A DNA stretch of 6,258 nt from Alloprevotella tannerae. GTDB lineage: Bacteria > Bacteroidota > Bacteroidia > Bacteroidales > Bacteroidaceae. The position numbers were made by a program, and so were the translations under genes. The notes below the pieces were generated by a model, which was given only the letters and a program-made list of their open reading frames with translations, had not been told where the DNA came from and ran no database searches. The stretch spans positions 1 to 6,258 of the forward strand of contig JABZGO010000108.1 in NCBI GenBank assembly GCA_015259305.1, written 5' to 3'. This document shows positions 1 to 6,258 of this stretch, piece by piece; positions within the stretch are counted from its first letter, which is position 1, and every line of letters begins with the position of its first letter.

Positions 1-748
1 TGAGGAGGCTTTCCGCGAGAAAGTGCTCAGCAAATACGAAGGCCATATCCCCTGCGAACTCGTATTTCAGTCAATCGACGCCTTACCCGAGGGCTTTACC
101 TGCCCGCCGGAGCGCACGAAACCTTGGGGCACTAATCACGCCGTATTGATGGGTGAGCCTGTAATACACGAGCCTTTTGCCGTGATCAATTGCGACGATT
201 TCTACGACCGCGATGCCTTTCGCGTCATCGCCGATTTCTTAACGCAATTGCCCGAAGGCAGCAAAGGAACTTACGCGATGGTTGGTTTCCGCTGCGGCAA
301 CACGCTGAGCGAAAGCGGCACCGTCTCTCGCGGCGTTTGCGAAAAAGATGAAAACGGTCTATTGACCTCCGTCGTAGAACGCACGCAAATCAAGCGCATC
401 GATGGAACAATCAAATATCTGGCCGATGATGGCAAAGAGTGGATTCCTTTAGCTGACAACACGCCGGTATCTATGAATTTCTGGGGCTTCACGCCCGACT
501 ATTTCGCTTATAGCAAGGCCTTCTTTAAGGAGTTTCTAAGTAAGCCGGAGAATATGGAAAATCTGAAGAGCGAGTTCTATATCCCGTCTATGGTCGATCA
601 TCTGATTCGCCAAGGCGAGGCCACTTGCCGCGTCTTAGATACAACGAGCAAATGGTTCGGCGTGACTTATCCCGAAGACCGCGACGGCGTTGTCGAGAAG
701 TTCAGAAAACTTCACGAAGCGGGCGTTTATCCCGAAAAACTCTTCTAA
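1..748 (+). CDS. Nucleotidyltransferase family protein (sugar-phosphate type), 5' truncated
   Basis: This is the C-terminal part of an NTP-transferase (GT-A-like fold) protein, which would be expected to join a nucleoside triphosphate to a phosphorylated sugar in the cytoplasm; the exact sugar cannot be told from the sequence. The frame is open to the left edge: codons from base 2 read EEAFREK before a GTG at 23, so that GTG is internal and not the start. Roughly the first 60 residues, with the usual AAGxGSR nucleotide-binding loop, lie outside the window. Counting from the GTG, PWGTNHAVLM (34-43) resembles the base-binding loop and NCDDFYDRD (56-64) carries the expected metal-binding aspartates D58/D59. 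MNFWGF (around 151) and the C-terminal SKWFGVTYPEDR are features I associate with a Bacteroidales version of about 300 residues. The stop is TAA at 746-748. A sugar-1-phosphate uridylyl- or MurU-like activity is possible but unproven. The family call is firm, the substrate is not. Confidence 0.85.
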   Translation, partial: EEAFREKVLSKYEGHIPCELVFQSIDALPEGFTCPPERTKPWGTNHAVLMGEPVIHEPFAVINCDDFYDRDAFRVIADFLTQLPEGSKGTYAMVGFRCGNTLSESGTVSRGVCEKDENGLLTSVVERTQIKRIDGTIKYLADDGKEWIPLADNTPVSMNFWGFTPDYFAYSKAFFKEFLSKPENMENLKSEFYIPSMVDHLIRQGEATCRVLDTTSKWFGVTYPEDRDGVVEKFRKLHEAGVYPEKLF

Positions 749-771
749 CTTGAGTACCACAAAAGCACTGC

Positions 772-800
772 GCCCCTCCCACCCTATCAGGTCGAGGGGC
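772..800 (+). terminator. Possible terminator hairpin after the nucleotidyltransferase gene
   Basis: GCCCCTC (772-778) and GAGGGGC (794-800) form a perfect 7-bp G+C-rich stem around a 15-base loop, starting 24 bases after the stop codon. Only a short CTTT follows, not a real T-tract, so termination would be weak or rho-assisted. AAAG at 762-765 could pair with the CTTT at 801-804 across a bulge and lengthen the stem. Position supports a terminator role; the lack of a T-run argues against it. Confidence 0.4.
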
Positions 801-807
801 CTTTGGC

Positions 808-837
808 TTGTGGATGTAGACACACACATTATATAAT
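808..837 (+). promoter_or_regulatory. Possible promoter of menA
   Basis: TTG (808-810) is followed after 19 bases by TATATAAT (830-837), a spacing like the Bacteroidota -33/-7 layout. The second box matches the phylum consensus TAnnTTTG only partly. Read as a classical sigma-70 promoter it is TTGTGG, 18 bases, TATAAT. The start of transcription would fall only a few bases before the ATG at 848, giving a very short leader. An A+T-rich stretch between two genes can produce such a match by chance. Confidence 0.3.
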
Positions 838-847
838 ATAGGCTCAC

Positions 848-1756
848 ATGCTTATGCAAAAACCTCAAAGGCCACCTCGTCTCGTTCGTCCCAACTCTTT
901 GCGCGCTTGGTGGCTGGCCGCCCGCCCCAAGACGCTCTCGGCCGCACTGATGCCCATTGTGGCGGCATCGGCCTTTGCCTTTACGAAAGATTCGTTTAAT
1001 TGGCTACCGGCTCTGCTCTGCATTCTCTTTGCAACCTTAATGCAGATCGCAGCCAACTTCATCAATGACCTCATTGACTTCCGCCGCGGGACGGACGGCG
1101 CAGAGCGACTCGGTCCTGAGCGTGCTTGCGCGCAAGGCTGGATTAAGCCTATAGATATGCGCATCGGCATTGCGCTGGTACTCATTTCGGCTTGTATGGT
1201 CGGCCTCTGCCTTTTGCCTTTCGGCAGCTTGCCTTTAATTCTGATCGGATTAACCTGCGTCTTGTTTGCTTTTCTCTATACGGCGCTGCTGAGTTATTGC
1301 GGGTTTGGTGATGTGTTGGTTTACGTTTTCTTTGGCTTCGTACCGGTTTGCGGCACTTACTTTGTGGAAGCCGGAGATCTCTTACCGGAAATCTTCTTAT
1401 TAGCCGCCGGCTGCGGACTGGTCATAGACACGCTACTCGTCTTAAACAATTATCGAGATCGAACAACGGATCGCGTAGCCGGTAAAAATACGCTGATCGT
1501 CATTTTCGGGGAGCGTTTTGGCAGTTTGTTCTATCTCGGCCAAGGCCTCATCGGTTGCGCCTGCATCAGTGGTGCTTTTGCTTTCAACGGCCGCTGGTCA
1601 GCCCTACTACCGCTGCTTTATATTCCCTTCCACATCGCTACGTGGCGAGAAATGGTTCGGATCAATCAAGGCCGCGCGCTGAATAAGATGCTGGGAAAGA
1701 CGTCGCGCAATATGATCTTACTGACGCTGCTGATGCTCCTAACCGCCTTTCTTTGA
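848..1756 (+). CDS. menA: 1,4-dihydroxy-2-naphthoate polyprenyltransferase (MenA)
   Basis: MenA is an integral inner-membrane enzyme of the UbiA prenyltransferase family. It attaches a polyprenyl chain to 1,4-dihydroxy-2-naphthoate with loss of CO2, giving demethylmenaquinone for the respiratory chain. The 302-residue protein shows the N-terminal AARPKTLSAALMP (24-36) and the first Asp-rich motif NDLIDFRRGTD (73-83), which binds Mg2+-diphosphate. The second motif, NNYRDRTTD (200-208), runs into GKNTL and is the MenA signature; RALNKMLGKTSR lies near the C-terminus. The remainder is about eight to nine hydrophobic segments. Length matches the family. ATG at 848 or 854 could be the start; there is no clear ribosome-binding site, as is usual in Bacteroidota. 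No other men gene is nearby. Its last 18 bases overlap the restored end of the convergent metallophosphoesterase. UbiA itself is a less likely reading, given the NNYRD motif. Confidence 0.93.
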   Translation: MLMQKPQRPPRLVRPNSLRAWWLAARPKTLSAALMPIVAASAFAFTKDSFNWLPALLCILFATLMQIAANFINDLIDFRRGTDGAERLGPERACAQGWIKPIDMRIGIALVLISACMVGLCLLPFGSLPLILIGLTCVLFAFLYTALLSYCGFGDVLVYVFFGFVPVCGTYFVEAGDLLPEIFLLAAGCGLVIDTLLVLNNYRDRTTDRVAGKNTLIVIFGERFGSLFYLGQGLIGCACISGAFAFNGRWSALLPLLYIPFHIATWREMVRINQGRALNKMLGKTSRNMILLTLLMLLTAFL

Positions 1757-2253
1757 CGCTGACCTTTCTCCCAACTCAATCACCTCTATATTCTCAAAGC
1801 GCTTACCCTCGATCGTGAAGCGAACAAGCGTGCGCACCTGCTGCCAACCTTGCAAGCCGGCTGCACCCGGGTTGATATGGAGGCAGGAGAGCGTAGGATC
1901 ATACTGAATCTTAAGATGTGTGAATGGCCCGATATGAAAAGATCAGGCGGCGAAGCGTAAAGCCGGGCAGCGATGCTGCGATCATAATGGCCGGGATAGC
2001 CGCCGATATGCTTGATTAAGACATCGGCATCTTCACACTTGAAGCGCAATATCTCCGGATACATTCTTCTTAAATCGCCACCATCACAATTGCCACAAAC
2101 GGCTTGCAGCGGCGCTATCTCATTGAGCTTTTCGGCCAACGCAACCGAACAAATATCTCCCGCGTGCCATATTTCATCACACTCGGAAAAGTATTCCGCA
2201 TAGCGATCATCCCAATAGCTATGTGTATCGCTTAGAAGTCCGATGCGCGTCAT
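1739..2253 (-). pseudogene. YfcE/MJ0936-type metallophosphoesterase, interrupted by a -1 frameshift
   Basis: This is a small calcineurin-like phosphoesterase of the type that cleaves phosphodiesters with two bound metal ions. From ATG at 2253-2251 the frame shows the metal-ligand motifs in order: SDTH (D9, H11), AGD (D33), GNCD (N55), KHIGG (H82) and GHSH (109-112). After HSHIL (L114, codon 1914-1912) the frame runs into a non-family arginine/serine-rich tail and stops at 1786, giving 155 residues. From 1912 down to 1739 the -1 frame encodes 57 residues beginning KIQYDP and containing LHINPGAAG and VRTLVRF, which is the expected family C-terminus. One extra A (TTAAAG in place of TTAAG on the coding strand) would join the parts into a 171-residue protein of normal length. 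The start overlaps the stop of the preceding gene as ATGA, suggesting translational coupling. All metal ligands I recognise precede the break, so a truncated product could keep some fold, but activity is doubtful. A sequencing error is equally possible; if so, the gene is intact. Confidence 0.88.
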
Positions 2254-2897
2254 TCGTCCGCGGCCGTTTTAGGCGCATCGGAGAGCGCCAAGCGCTGCTC
2301 TACGAAGTGGCGAATCACCTCAGCCGTCCCCTCATAACCCAAGAAGCCTGAATTGATACAGAGATCATAAGAAGCAGCTTCGCCCCAGGTCTTCGGACTA
2401 TAGAAGTTGTAGAAATCAGCGCGCTTGTTGTCAACACTTTCAAGCAGACGGCGCGCCTGCTTCTCCGTGAGATTTCGCCGTTTGCATATACAGCGAATGC
2501 GCTCCTCCAAATCAGCTGAAATGAAGACACTGACCAGTTGCGCGTGGTCTCGCAACACATAGTCGGCGGCGCGGCCGATGAAGAGGCAACTCTCTTTGGC
2601 AGCGGCCTTGCGTATAGCATCGCTCTGCAACTTGAAGAGTTTTTCGTCGCTCAACTGATTAACGTAATAGTCGCCCGCACCAATAATCGGCGAAAGGCTG
2701 TGCCAGGCGTGACTAATAAAGCCTTTCTTCTCATCCTTCCTTTCAAAGATGGCCTCATCGTAGCCGCTCTCGTGCGCAGCGATCGTTAAGATTTCCCGAT
2801 CATAGTATTTGATGCCGAGTTGTTCGGCTAACAAACGTCCGATACGGCGGCCGCCGCTGCCGAGTTGGCGACCAATGGTGATAACATAAGGTTTCAT
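2250..2897 (-). CDS. Cytidylate kinase-like family protein
   Basis: This belongs to the P-loop kinase group annotated as cytidylate-kinase-like (Cytidylate_kin2). It is separate from the classical Cmk that phosphorylates CMP, and its true substrate is unknown to me. From ATG at 2897-2895 the protein is 215 residues. It opens with VITIGRQLGSGGRRIG, whose GRQxGSGG (9-16) is the Walker-A-like loop. YYDREI (31-36), LFIGRAADYVL (105-115), the strand VFISADLEERI (124-134), NKRADFYNFY (157-166) and YDLCINS (177-183) follow the family pattern. The reading frame could begin three codons earlier at TTG (2906), but ATG at 2897 places the P-loop strand at the usual distance from the start. It lies 23 bases after the MATE stop and overlaps the phosphoesterase start by ATGA, so the three genes are probably one transcript. 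An uncharacterised nucleotide or small-molecule kinase role is inference only. Confidence 0.88.
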   Translation of the reverse strand: MKPYVITIGRQLGSGGRRIGRLLAEQLGIKYYDREILTIAAHESGYDEAIFERKDEKKGFISHAWHSLSPIIGAGDYYVNQLSDEKLFKLQSDAIRKAAAKESCLFIGRAADYVLRDHAQLVSVFISADLEERIRCICKRRNLTEKQARRLLESVDNKRADFYNFYSPKTWGEAASYDLCINSGFLGYEGTAEVIRHFVEQRLALSDAPKTAADE

Positions 2898-2920
2898 AAG
2901 GGTCAAGAATAGATTAAGTG

Positions 2921-4420
2921 TTATTGCGTGATTGTTTTTTCTGCGAGAATGCGTTTAAACTTTTTTACCTGCAAGACTTGGAGCACGATCGCTATGAGGA
3001 AAGCCATCGTATCGGCAACCGGCATCGCATACCAAACCCCATCGACGGGATTATCAAACAAGCGCGGGAGCAAGAAGAGCAAGGGGACAAGGAAAAGCAA
3101 TTGGCGCGTGAGCGAGAGGAAGATACTCTTGCCCGTCCGGCCTATACTTTGAAGAAAAGCGGTGGTAATAATCTGTATGCCTACCAACGGGAATGTGAAG
3201 GTCATAATGCGCAAGCCGTGGGCGGCGGCTTCTATCAGCTGAGGCGAGCCCTTGGCAAAAAGCGTCGCAAGCGGCGTCGCGAAGAAAAAGAAGATGCAAA
3301 AGGAGGCAACACTGATGACTGTGGCAAATAGGCCTGCTTTCTTTAGCACCTCAATCAAGCGATCGTAGCGTTGAGCGCCATAATTGAAGCCGGCAATGGG
3401 TTGCATACCTTGGTTAAGGCCTATGACCAGCATCACGGCAAAGAGGATCAGACGATTGGCTATGCCATAACTACCCACGGCAACGTCGCCGCCCGCGCCG
3501 GTCTCTGCGCCATAAAGCGTCATACTGCGCGTAATGATGATGGCCACAAGGCAGGCGCAAAAATTGATCAAGAATTGAGGTAGACCAATCGTAAGCGCCT
3601 TGAAGATGATACGCAAACTGATATTTGGCCGCTCAAAGCGAAAATGAATGATGTTGGTTGTGTCAGTAAACAAATAGAATTGGCGGCAGAGCATTAAGAA
3701 TTGAGCGCAAACCGTAGCTGCCGCGGCGCCGCGTATCCCCCAATGAAAGACAAAGATAAAGAGAGGCGCAAGCAGGCAATTGGCCACGACCGTACCAATT
3801 GTTGAGAGCATCGCTTGTCGGGGGCGATTGGTAGAGCGAAGCAGGGCATTCATACCCAAATAAAGGTGCGTAACAACGTTACCGCAAAGGATTACGGTCA
3901 TAAAGTCGTGCGCCGGTCCGATCGTAACGTCGCTCGCGCCGAAGAAGCGCAGGATGGGCGTGAGAAATACTTGGAGTGAAACGCCTAAGCCTAAGCCCAT
4001 CACGACGTTCATAAAGAGGACATTGCCTAAAATATCTTGCGCCGTGCGATAATCTTTTTGGCCTAAACGCACAGACATAAGCGTAGCGCCACCGACACCG
4101 ACCATGGCGCCAAAAGCTGCCCCTAAAGCCATCAAAGGACCGGTTAAGGCAAGACCCATAATAGCTTCGGGTCCTACGCCCTGCCCAATAAAGATACCAT
4201 CAATAATATTGTAGAGCGACGAAGCGGCCATGGCGGTGATGGCCGGCAAGGCATATTGCAAAAGTAAGCGGCCAATGGGTTTTTCGCCTAATTCGTTGAG
4301 CCGCTTTTTACCGGCTTCTTCGACCTCAAGCTTATTTTCGGGCGCAGCAGATTGCGTCTCTGTCGTTTGCGACTGATCTTTCATTTCCTCATCGAAATCT
4401 TTGGATGCCGACAAGCCCAT
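2921..4420 (-). CDS. MATE family efflux transporter (MepA-like)
   Basis: This is an inner-membrane multidrug/toxin extrusion antiporter, expected to export organic cations or other toxic compounds using a Na+ or H+ gradient; its actual substrate is unknown. The 499-residue protein has a hydrophilic, Glu/Gln/Thr-rich N-terminal extension of about 45 residues, then some twelve hydrophobic segments. Recognisable family stretches are PIGRLLLQYALPAIT (48-62), NIIDGIFIGQGVG (71-83), LRSTNRPRQAM (194-204), GLNQGMQPIAGFNYGAQ (334-350) and LQSIGRTGKSIFLSLTRQ (423-440). These resemble the MepA branch more than NorM or DinF. Typical members are about 450 residues, so the extra length is the N-terminal tail. 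ATG at 4420 is the first start after the promoter, but a second in-frame ATG at 4384-4382 (M13) would remove 12 residues and cannot be excluded. It is the first gene of a - strand unit. The adjacent kinase-like and phosphoesterase genes give no direct clue to the cargo. Confidence 0.93.
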   Translation of the reverse strand: MGLSASKDFDEEMKDQSQTTETQSAAPENKLEVEEAGKKRLNELGEKPIGRLLLQYALPAITAMAASSLYNIIDGIFIGQGVGPEAIMGLALTGPLMALGAAFGAMVGVGGATLMSVRLGQKDYRTAQDILGNVLFMNVVMGLGLGVSLQVFLTPILRFFGASDVTIGPAHDFMTVILCGNVVTHLYLGMNALLRSTNRPRQAMLSTIGTVVANCLLAPLFIFVFHWGIRGAAAATVCAQFLMLCRQFYLFTDTTNIIHFRFERPNISLRIIFKALTIGLPQFLINFCACLVAIIITRSMTLYGAETGAGGDVAVGSYGIANRLILFAVMLVIGLNQGMQPIAGFNYGAQRYDRLIEVLKKAGLFATVISVASFCIFFFFATPLATLFAKGSPQLIEAAAHGLRIMTFTFPLVGIQIITTAFLQSIGRTGKSIFLSLTRQLLFLVPLLFLLPRLFDNPVDGVWYAMPVADTMAFLIAIVLQVLQVKKFKRILAEKTITQ

Positions 4421-4494
4421 ATCGGTCTGTCTTCAAGTATTGTTTTACACATCAAAAGCGTACCGTCTACAGGCTTGCACGTGCTATATTTATG

Positions 4495-4525
4495 CAAAGT
4501 TAGGCCTTGATAAGAAAAGCGACAA
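4495..4525 (-). promoter_or_regulatory. Bacteroidota-type promoter of the MATE operon
   Basis: On the - strand TTG (4525-4523) is followed after exactly 20 bases by TAACTTTG (4502-4495). This is a full match to the Bacteroidota vegetative-sigma consensus of a TTG/TTTG -33 box and TAnnTTTG -7 box at the usual spacing. Transcription would begin near 4490, leaving a leader of about 70 bases before ATG 4420. An 8-base palindrome GCACGTGC (4477-4484) lies just downstream of the predicted start. The upstream maeB terminator ends 22 bases before the -33 box, which fits an independent promoter. Confidence 0.6.
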
Positions 4526-4546
4526 GGAAAACGGAGGAAGAAATAT

Positions 4547-4595
4547 AAAAAAAGACTCCCCCGGCAAGCGTTACGCAAAGCCTGCTCGGGGAGTC
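4547..4595 (-). terminator. Rho-independent terminator of maeB
   Basis: On the - strand GACTCCCC (4595-4588) pairs perfectly with GGGGAGTC (4561-4554). Within the loop further pairing is possible: GGC/GCC (4563-4565 with 4580-4582) and GCG/CGC around a TTA. Seven T residues follow directly (4553-4547) and continue into A+T-rich sequence. This is the classical intrinsic terminator form, oriented to end transcripts arriving from maeB about 100 bases upstream. On the + strand the hairpin is followed by A residues, so it is one-directional. Confidence 0.88.
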
Positions 4596-4697
4596 AGTCT
4601 AAAAAAAAGGTAATAAGTCGCCACGCATCGCTGCATATTCGATGGCACCTCAGCATTGGGGCAAACTTTCGGTATGCTGCAAATGCTTGGTAAGGCT

Positions 4698-6258
4698 TTA
4701 TTCTTTCGTTGTATTATAATGCGCTCGCACCGTAGCATCAAGCACGGCGATGGCCGTAACGTTGACGATGTCGCGCACATCAGCTTCAAAGTCAGTAAAG
4801 TGAATCGGCTTGTTCAAACCGATCTGAATCGGCCCGATGACTTCGCCTTCGTCAGCCATACTCTTGGCAATTTTATAAGCCGCATTGGCTGCGCTCAATG
4901 ATTGGAAGATGAGCGTATTGACATCCAGCCCTTTGAGGCGCGTAAACGGATATTTCTCATCGCGCAGTTCGCGATCGAGGGCAAAGTTTACTTGCATTTC
5001 GCCATCGATAGCCAGATCAGGATATTCCTTTTGCATACGCTCTACGACACGATGCACAACAGCCGGTTTACCCTCTTCATCGCTGCCAAAGTTAGAATAA
5101 GAAATCATTGCCATAGCCGGCGTCCGATTGAAGAAACGCACGCCGGAAGCTGCCAGACGCGCAAGATCATAAAGAGCGTGCTCATCGGGATCGCGATTGA
5201 TCAAGGTATCGCCGAAGAAGCAGATGCCATTCTTCGATGACACCAGATGGAGTGCGCCAAAATGCTCATAGCCGGGACGGATTCCTATAACTTCTTTGGC
5301 CGCTTGAATCGTTCCGGTATAGCGCGTATATAGTCCGGTGATAAAAGCATCAGCATCACCCGTCTCGACCATCATCATGCCGAAGTAGTTTCGTTCAAAC
5401 ATTTTGTCGCGCGCCACTTCCAAGTTAAAGCCTTCGCGTTCGCGCTTCTGCGCAAGAATCTTTGCGTAACGCAAACGGCGCTCCGACTCGGAATTGTCAC
5501 GCAAGTTGACGAGTTCGCACCCGTCTAAGCTTAATTCAAGTTCGTCGGCAATGCGCTTAATCTCCTCTTCGTTGCCCAGCAAAACGGGATGGCAGAAGCC
5601 TTCCTCCTTCGCTTGTACGGCAGCTTGCAGCATTTTTGGGTGAGAGCCTTCGGCAAAGACAACGCGCTTCGGATGGAGGCGCACGGTCTCAAACAAGTTT
5701 TGGGTAAACTTCGTCTCTTGGCCCATCAACTCGCGAAGACGTTGACGATAGGCCTGCCAGTCGGTAATGGGTGTGCGGGCTACGCCGCTATCCATCGCAG
5801 CTTTGGCCACAGCCATCGAAACTTCCGTAATGAGGCGAGGATCGACGGGTTTGGGGATAAAGTACTCGGGACCAAACGTAAGGTGGCGCACTTGGTAAGC
5901 CCGATTAACGATATCGGGCACAGGGCGACGAGCCAACTCGGCAATAGCGCGCACAGCGGCCATCTTCATTTCTTCATTGATCGCTCGCGCTGCCGTATCT
6001 AAAGCACCGCGAAAGATGAAGGGGAAGCCAAGCACGTTATTGATTTGATTAGGATAATCGGTGCGTCCGGTGCTCATCAATACATCGGGGCGAGCTTCGA
6101 GTGCATCTTCGTAAGTGATTTCCGGCTGCGGATTAGCCAAAGCAAAGACAATAGGGCGCTCGGCCATCGTGCGCACCATCTCTTTGGAAAGGACGTTGCC
6201 TTTTGAGAGACCAACAAAGACGTCTGCGCCTCGAACAGCCTCAGCCAAAGTATGCACA
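4698..6258 (-). CDS. maeB: NADP-dependent malic enzyme with C-terminal phosphotransacetylase-like domain (MaeB), 5' truncated
   Basis: MaeB oxidatively decarboxylates L-malate to pyruvate with reduction of NADP+ (NAD+ in some relatives), linking the C4-dicarboxylate and pyruvate/acetyl-CoA pools in the cytoplasm. The visible 519 residues are the C-terminal two thirds of a protein usually about 750-760 long; the frame is open at the right edge, so the GTG at 6257 is not the start. Residues 1-165 are the end of the malic-enzyme NAD(P)-binding domain, with GADVFVGLSKGNVL (10-23), FALANPQPEI (38-47) and TGRTDYPNQINNVLGFPF (63-80). After a linker, residues 198-519 form a phosphotransacetylase-like domain starting VVFAEGSHPKM, with DAFITGLY (303-310), ISYSNFGS (385-392) and a tail typical of MaeB. 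In characterised MaeB proteins this domain does not make acetyl phosphate but mediates allosteric control, for example by acetyl-CoA; the same is inferred here. The stop is TAA at 4700-4698. A strong terminator follows, so it is the last gene of its transcript. Confidence 0.95.
   Translation of the reverse strand, partial: VHTLAEAVRGADVFVGLSKGNVLSKEMVRTMAERPIVFALANPQPEITYEDALEARPDVLMSTGRTDYPNQINNVLGFPFIFRGALDTAARAINEEMKMAAVRAIAELARRPVPDIVNRAYQVRHLTFGPEYFIPKPVDPRLITEVSMAVAKAAMDSGVARTPITDWQAYRQRLRELMGQETKFTQNLFETVRLHPKRVVFAEGSHPKMLQAAVQAKEEGFCHPVLLGNEEEIKRIADELELSLDGCELVNLRDNSESERRLRYAKILAQKREREGFNLEVARDKMFERNYFGMMMVETGDADAFITGLYTRYTGTIQAAKEVIGIRPGYEHFGALHLVSSKNGICFFGDTLINRDPDEHALYDLARLAASGVRFFNRTPAMAMISYSNFGSDEEGKPAVVHRVVERMQKEYPDLAIDGEMQVNFALDRELRDEKYPFTRLKGLDVNTLIFQSLSAANAAYKIAKSMADEGEVIGPIQIGLNKPIHFTDFEADVRDIVNVTAIAVLDATVRAHYNTTKE

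Noticed and set aside
865..1185. A 106-codon - strand frame
   Set aside because: It is antisense to the N-terminal half of menA, Arg/Ser/Ala-rich with no motif; a shadow of the real gene.
1908..1920. Programmed -1 ribosomal frameshifting in the phosphoesterase
   Set aside because: The zero-frame codons at the break are ATC TTA AGA, which do not form an X XXY YYZ slippery heptamer. Re-pairing after a -1 slip would be poor, and I see no strong stem-loop just downstream. A one-base deletion or sequence error is simpler.
2918..3331. A 137-codon + strand frame rich in Lys, Arg and Glu
   Set aside because: It lies wholly antisense to the MATE gene, and its charged composition mirrors hydrophobic codons on the other strand. 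It resembles no family I recognise.
4401..4613. A 70-codon + strand frame in the gap between the MATE gene and maeB
   Set aside because: It runs through the MATE promoter and the maeB terminator and has low-complexity Lys-rich content, so it is not credible as a gene.
4601..4644. A second, earlier terminator for maeB (T-run 4608-4601 after a CATCG/CGATG stem)
   Set aside because: The stem is only about 5 bp and is separated from the T-run by some 17 bases. The 8-bp hairpin at 4554-4595 with its own adjacent T-run is much stronger.
4421..4697. Riboswitch or small RNA in the longest non-coding gap
   Set aside because: Apart from the promoter, the palindrome and the terminator I saw no conserved riboswitch core or tRNA-like fold. 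The predicted leader of about 70 bases is too short for most riboswitches.
5589..6002. A 137-codon + strand frame
   Set aside because: It is antisense to the well-conserved maeB coding region, with no promoter or recognisable domain.

Overview
The window looks like ordinary chromosomal DNA from the phylum Bacteroidota, most likely the order Bacteroidales. Three things point there. The protein repertoire fits: a menaquinone-pathway MenA, a MepA-like MATE transporter, a cytidylate-kinase-like ATPase, and a MaeB-type malic enzyme with a phosphotransacetylase-like tail. Strong Shine-Dalgarno sequences are generally absent. One promoter matches the phylum-specific consensus (TTG, 20 bases, TAnnTTTG). 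Base composition looks balanced, roughly half G+C by eye, so a Porphyromonas-like relative is possible, but genus cannot be fixed from this sequence.

Layout: the left 1.75 kb reads on the + strand. It holds the 3' part of a sugar-phosphate-type nucleotidyltransferase (cut by the left edge), a 99-base gap with a possible terminator hairpin and possible promoter, and a complete menA. The rest reads on the - strand. A three-gene unit runs from about 4500 down to 1739: MATE efflux transporter, then a cytidylate-kinase-like protein 23 bases later, then a small YfcE/MJ0936-type metallophosphoesterase overlapping it by an ATGA. Upstream of this unit a 277-base gap carries its promoter and the rho-independent terminator of the next - strand gene, maeB, whose 5' part runs off the right edge.

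The main anomaly is the metallophosphoesterase. Its reading frame breaks at about 1912, just after the conserved GHSH motif. The family-typical C-terminus (with INPGAAG) is intact in the -1 frame and ends at 1739, inside the convergent menA gene. One missing base explains this, so it is either a recent frameshift mutation or a sequence error.

Functionally the genes are housekeeping and do not form one pathway: activated-sugar supply, respiratory quinone synthesis, efflux, nucleotide or phosphate chemistry, and C4/C3 carbon metabolism. I saw no RNA gene, mobile element, CRISPR array, phage gene or defence system, and no convincing undescribed system.
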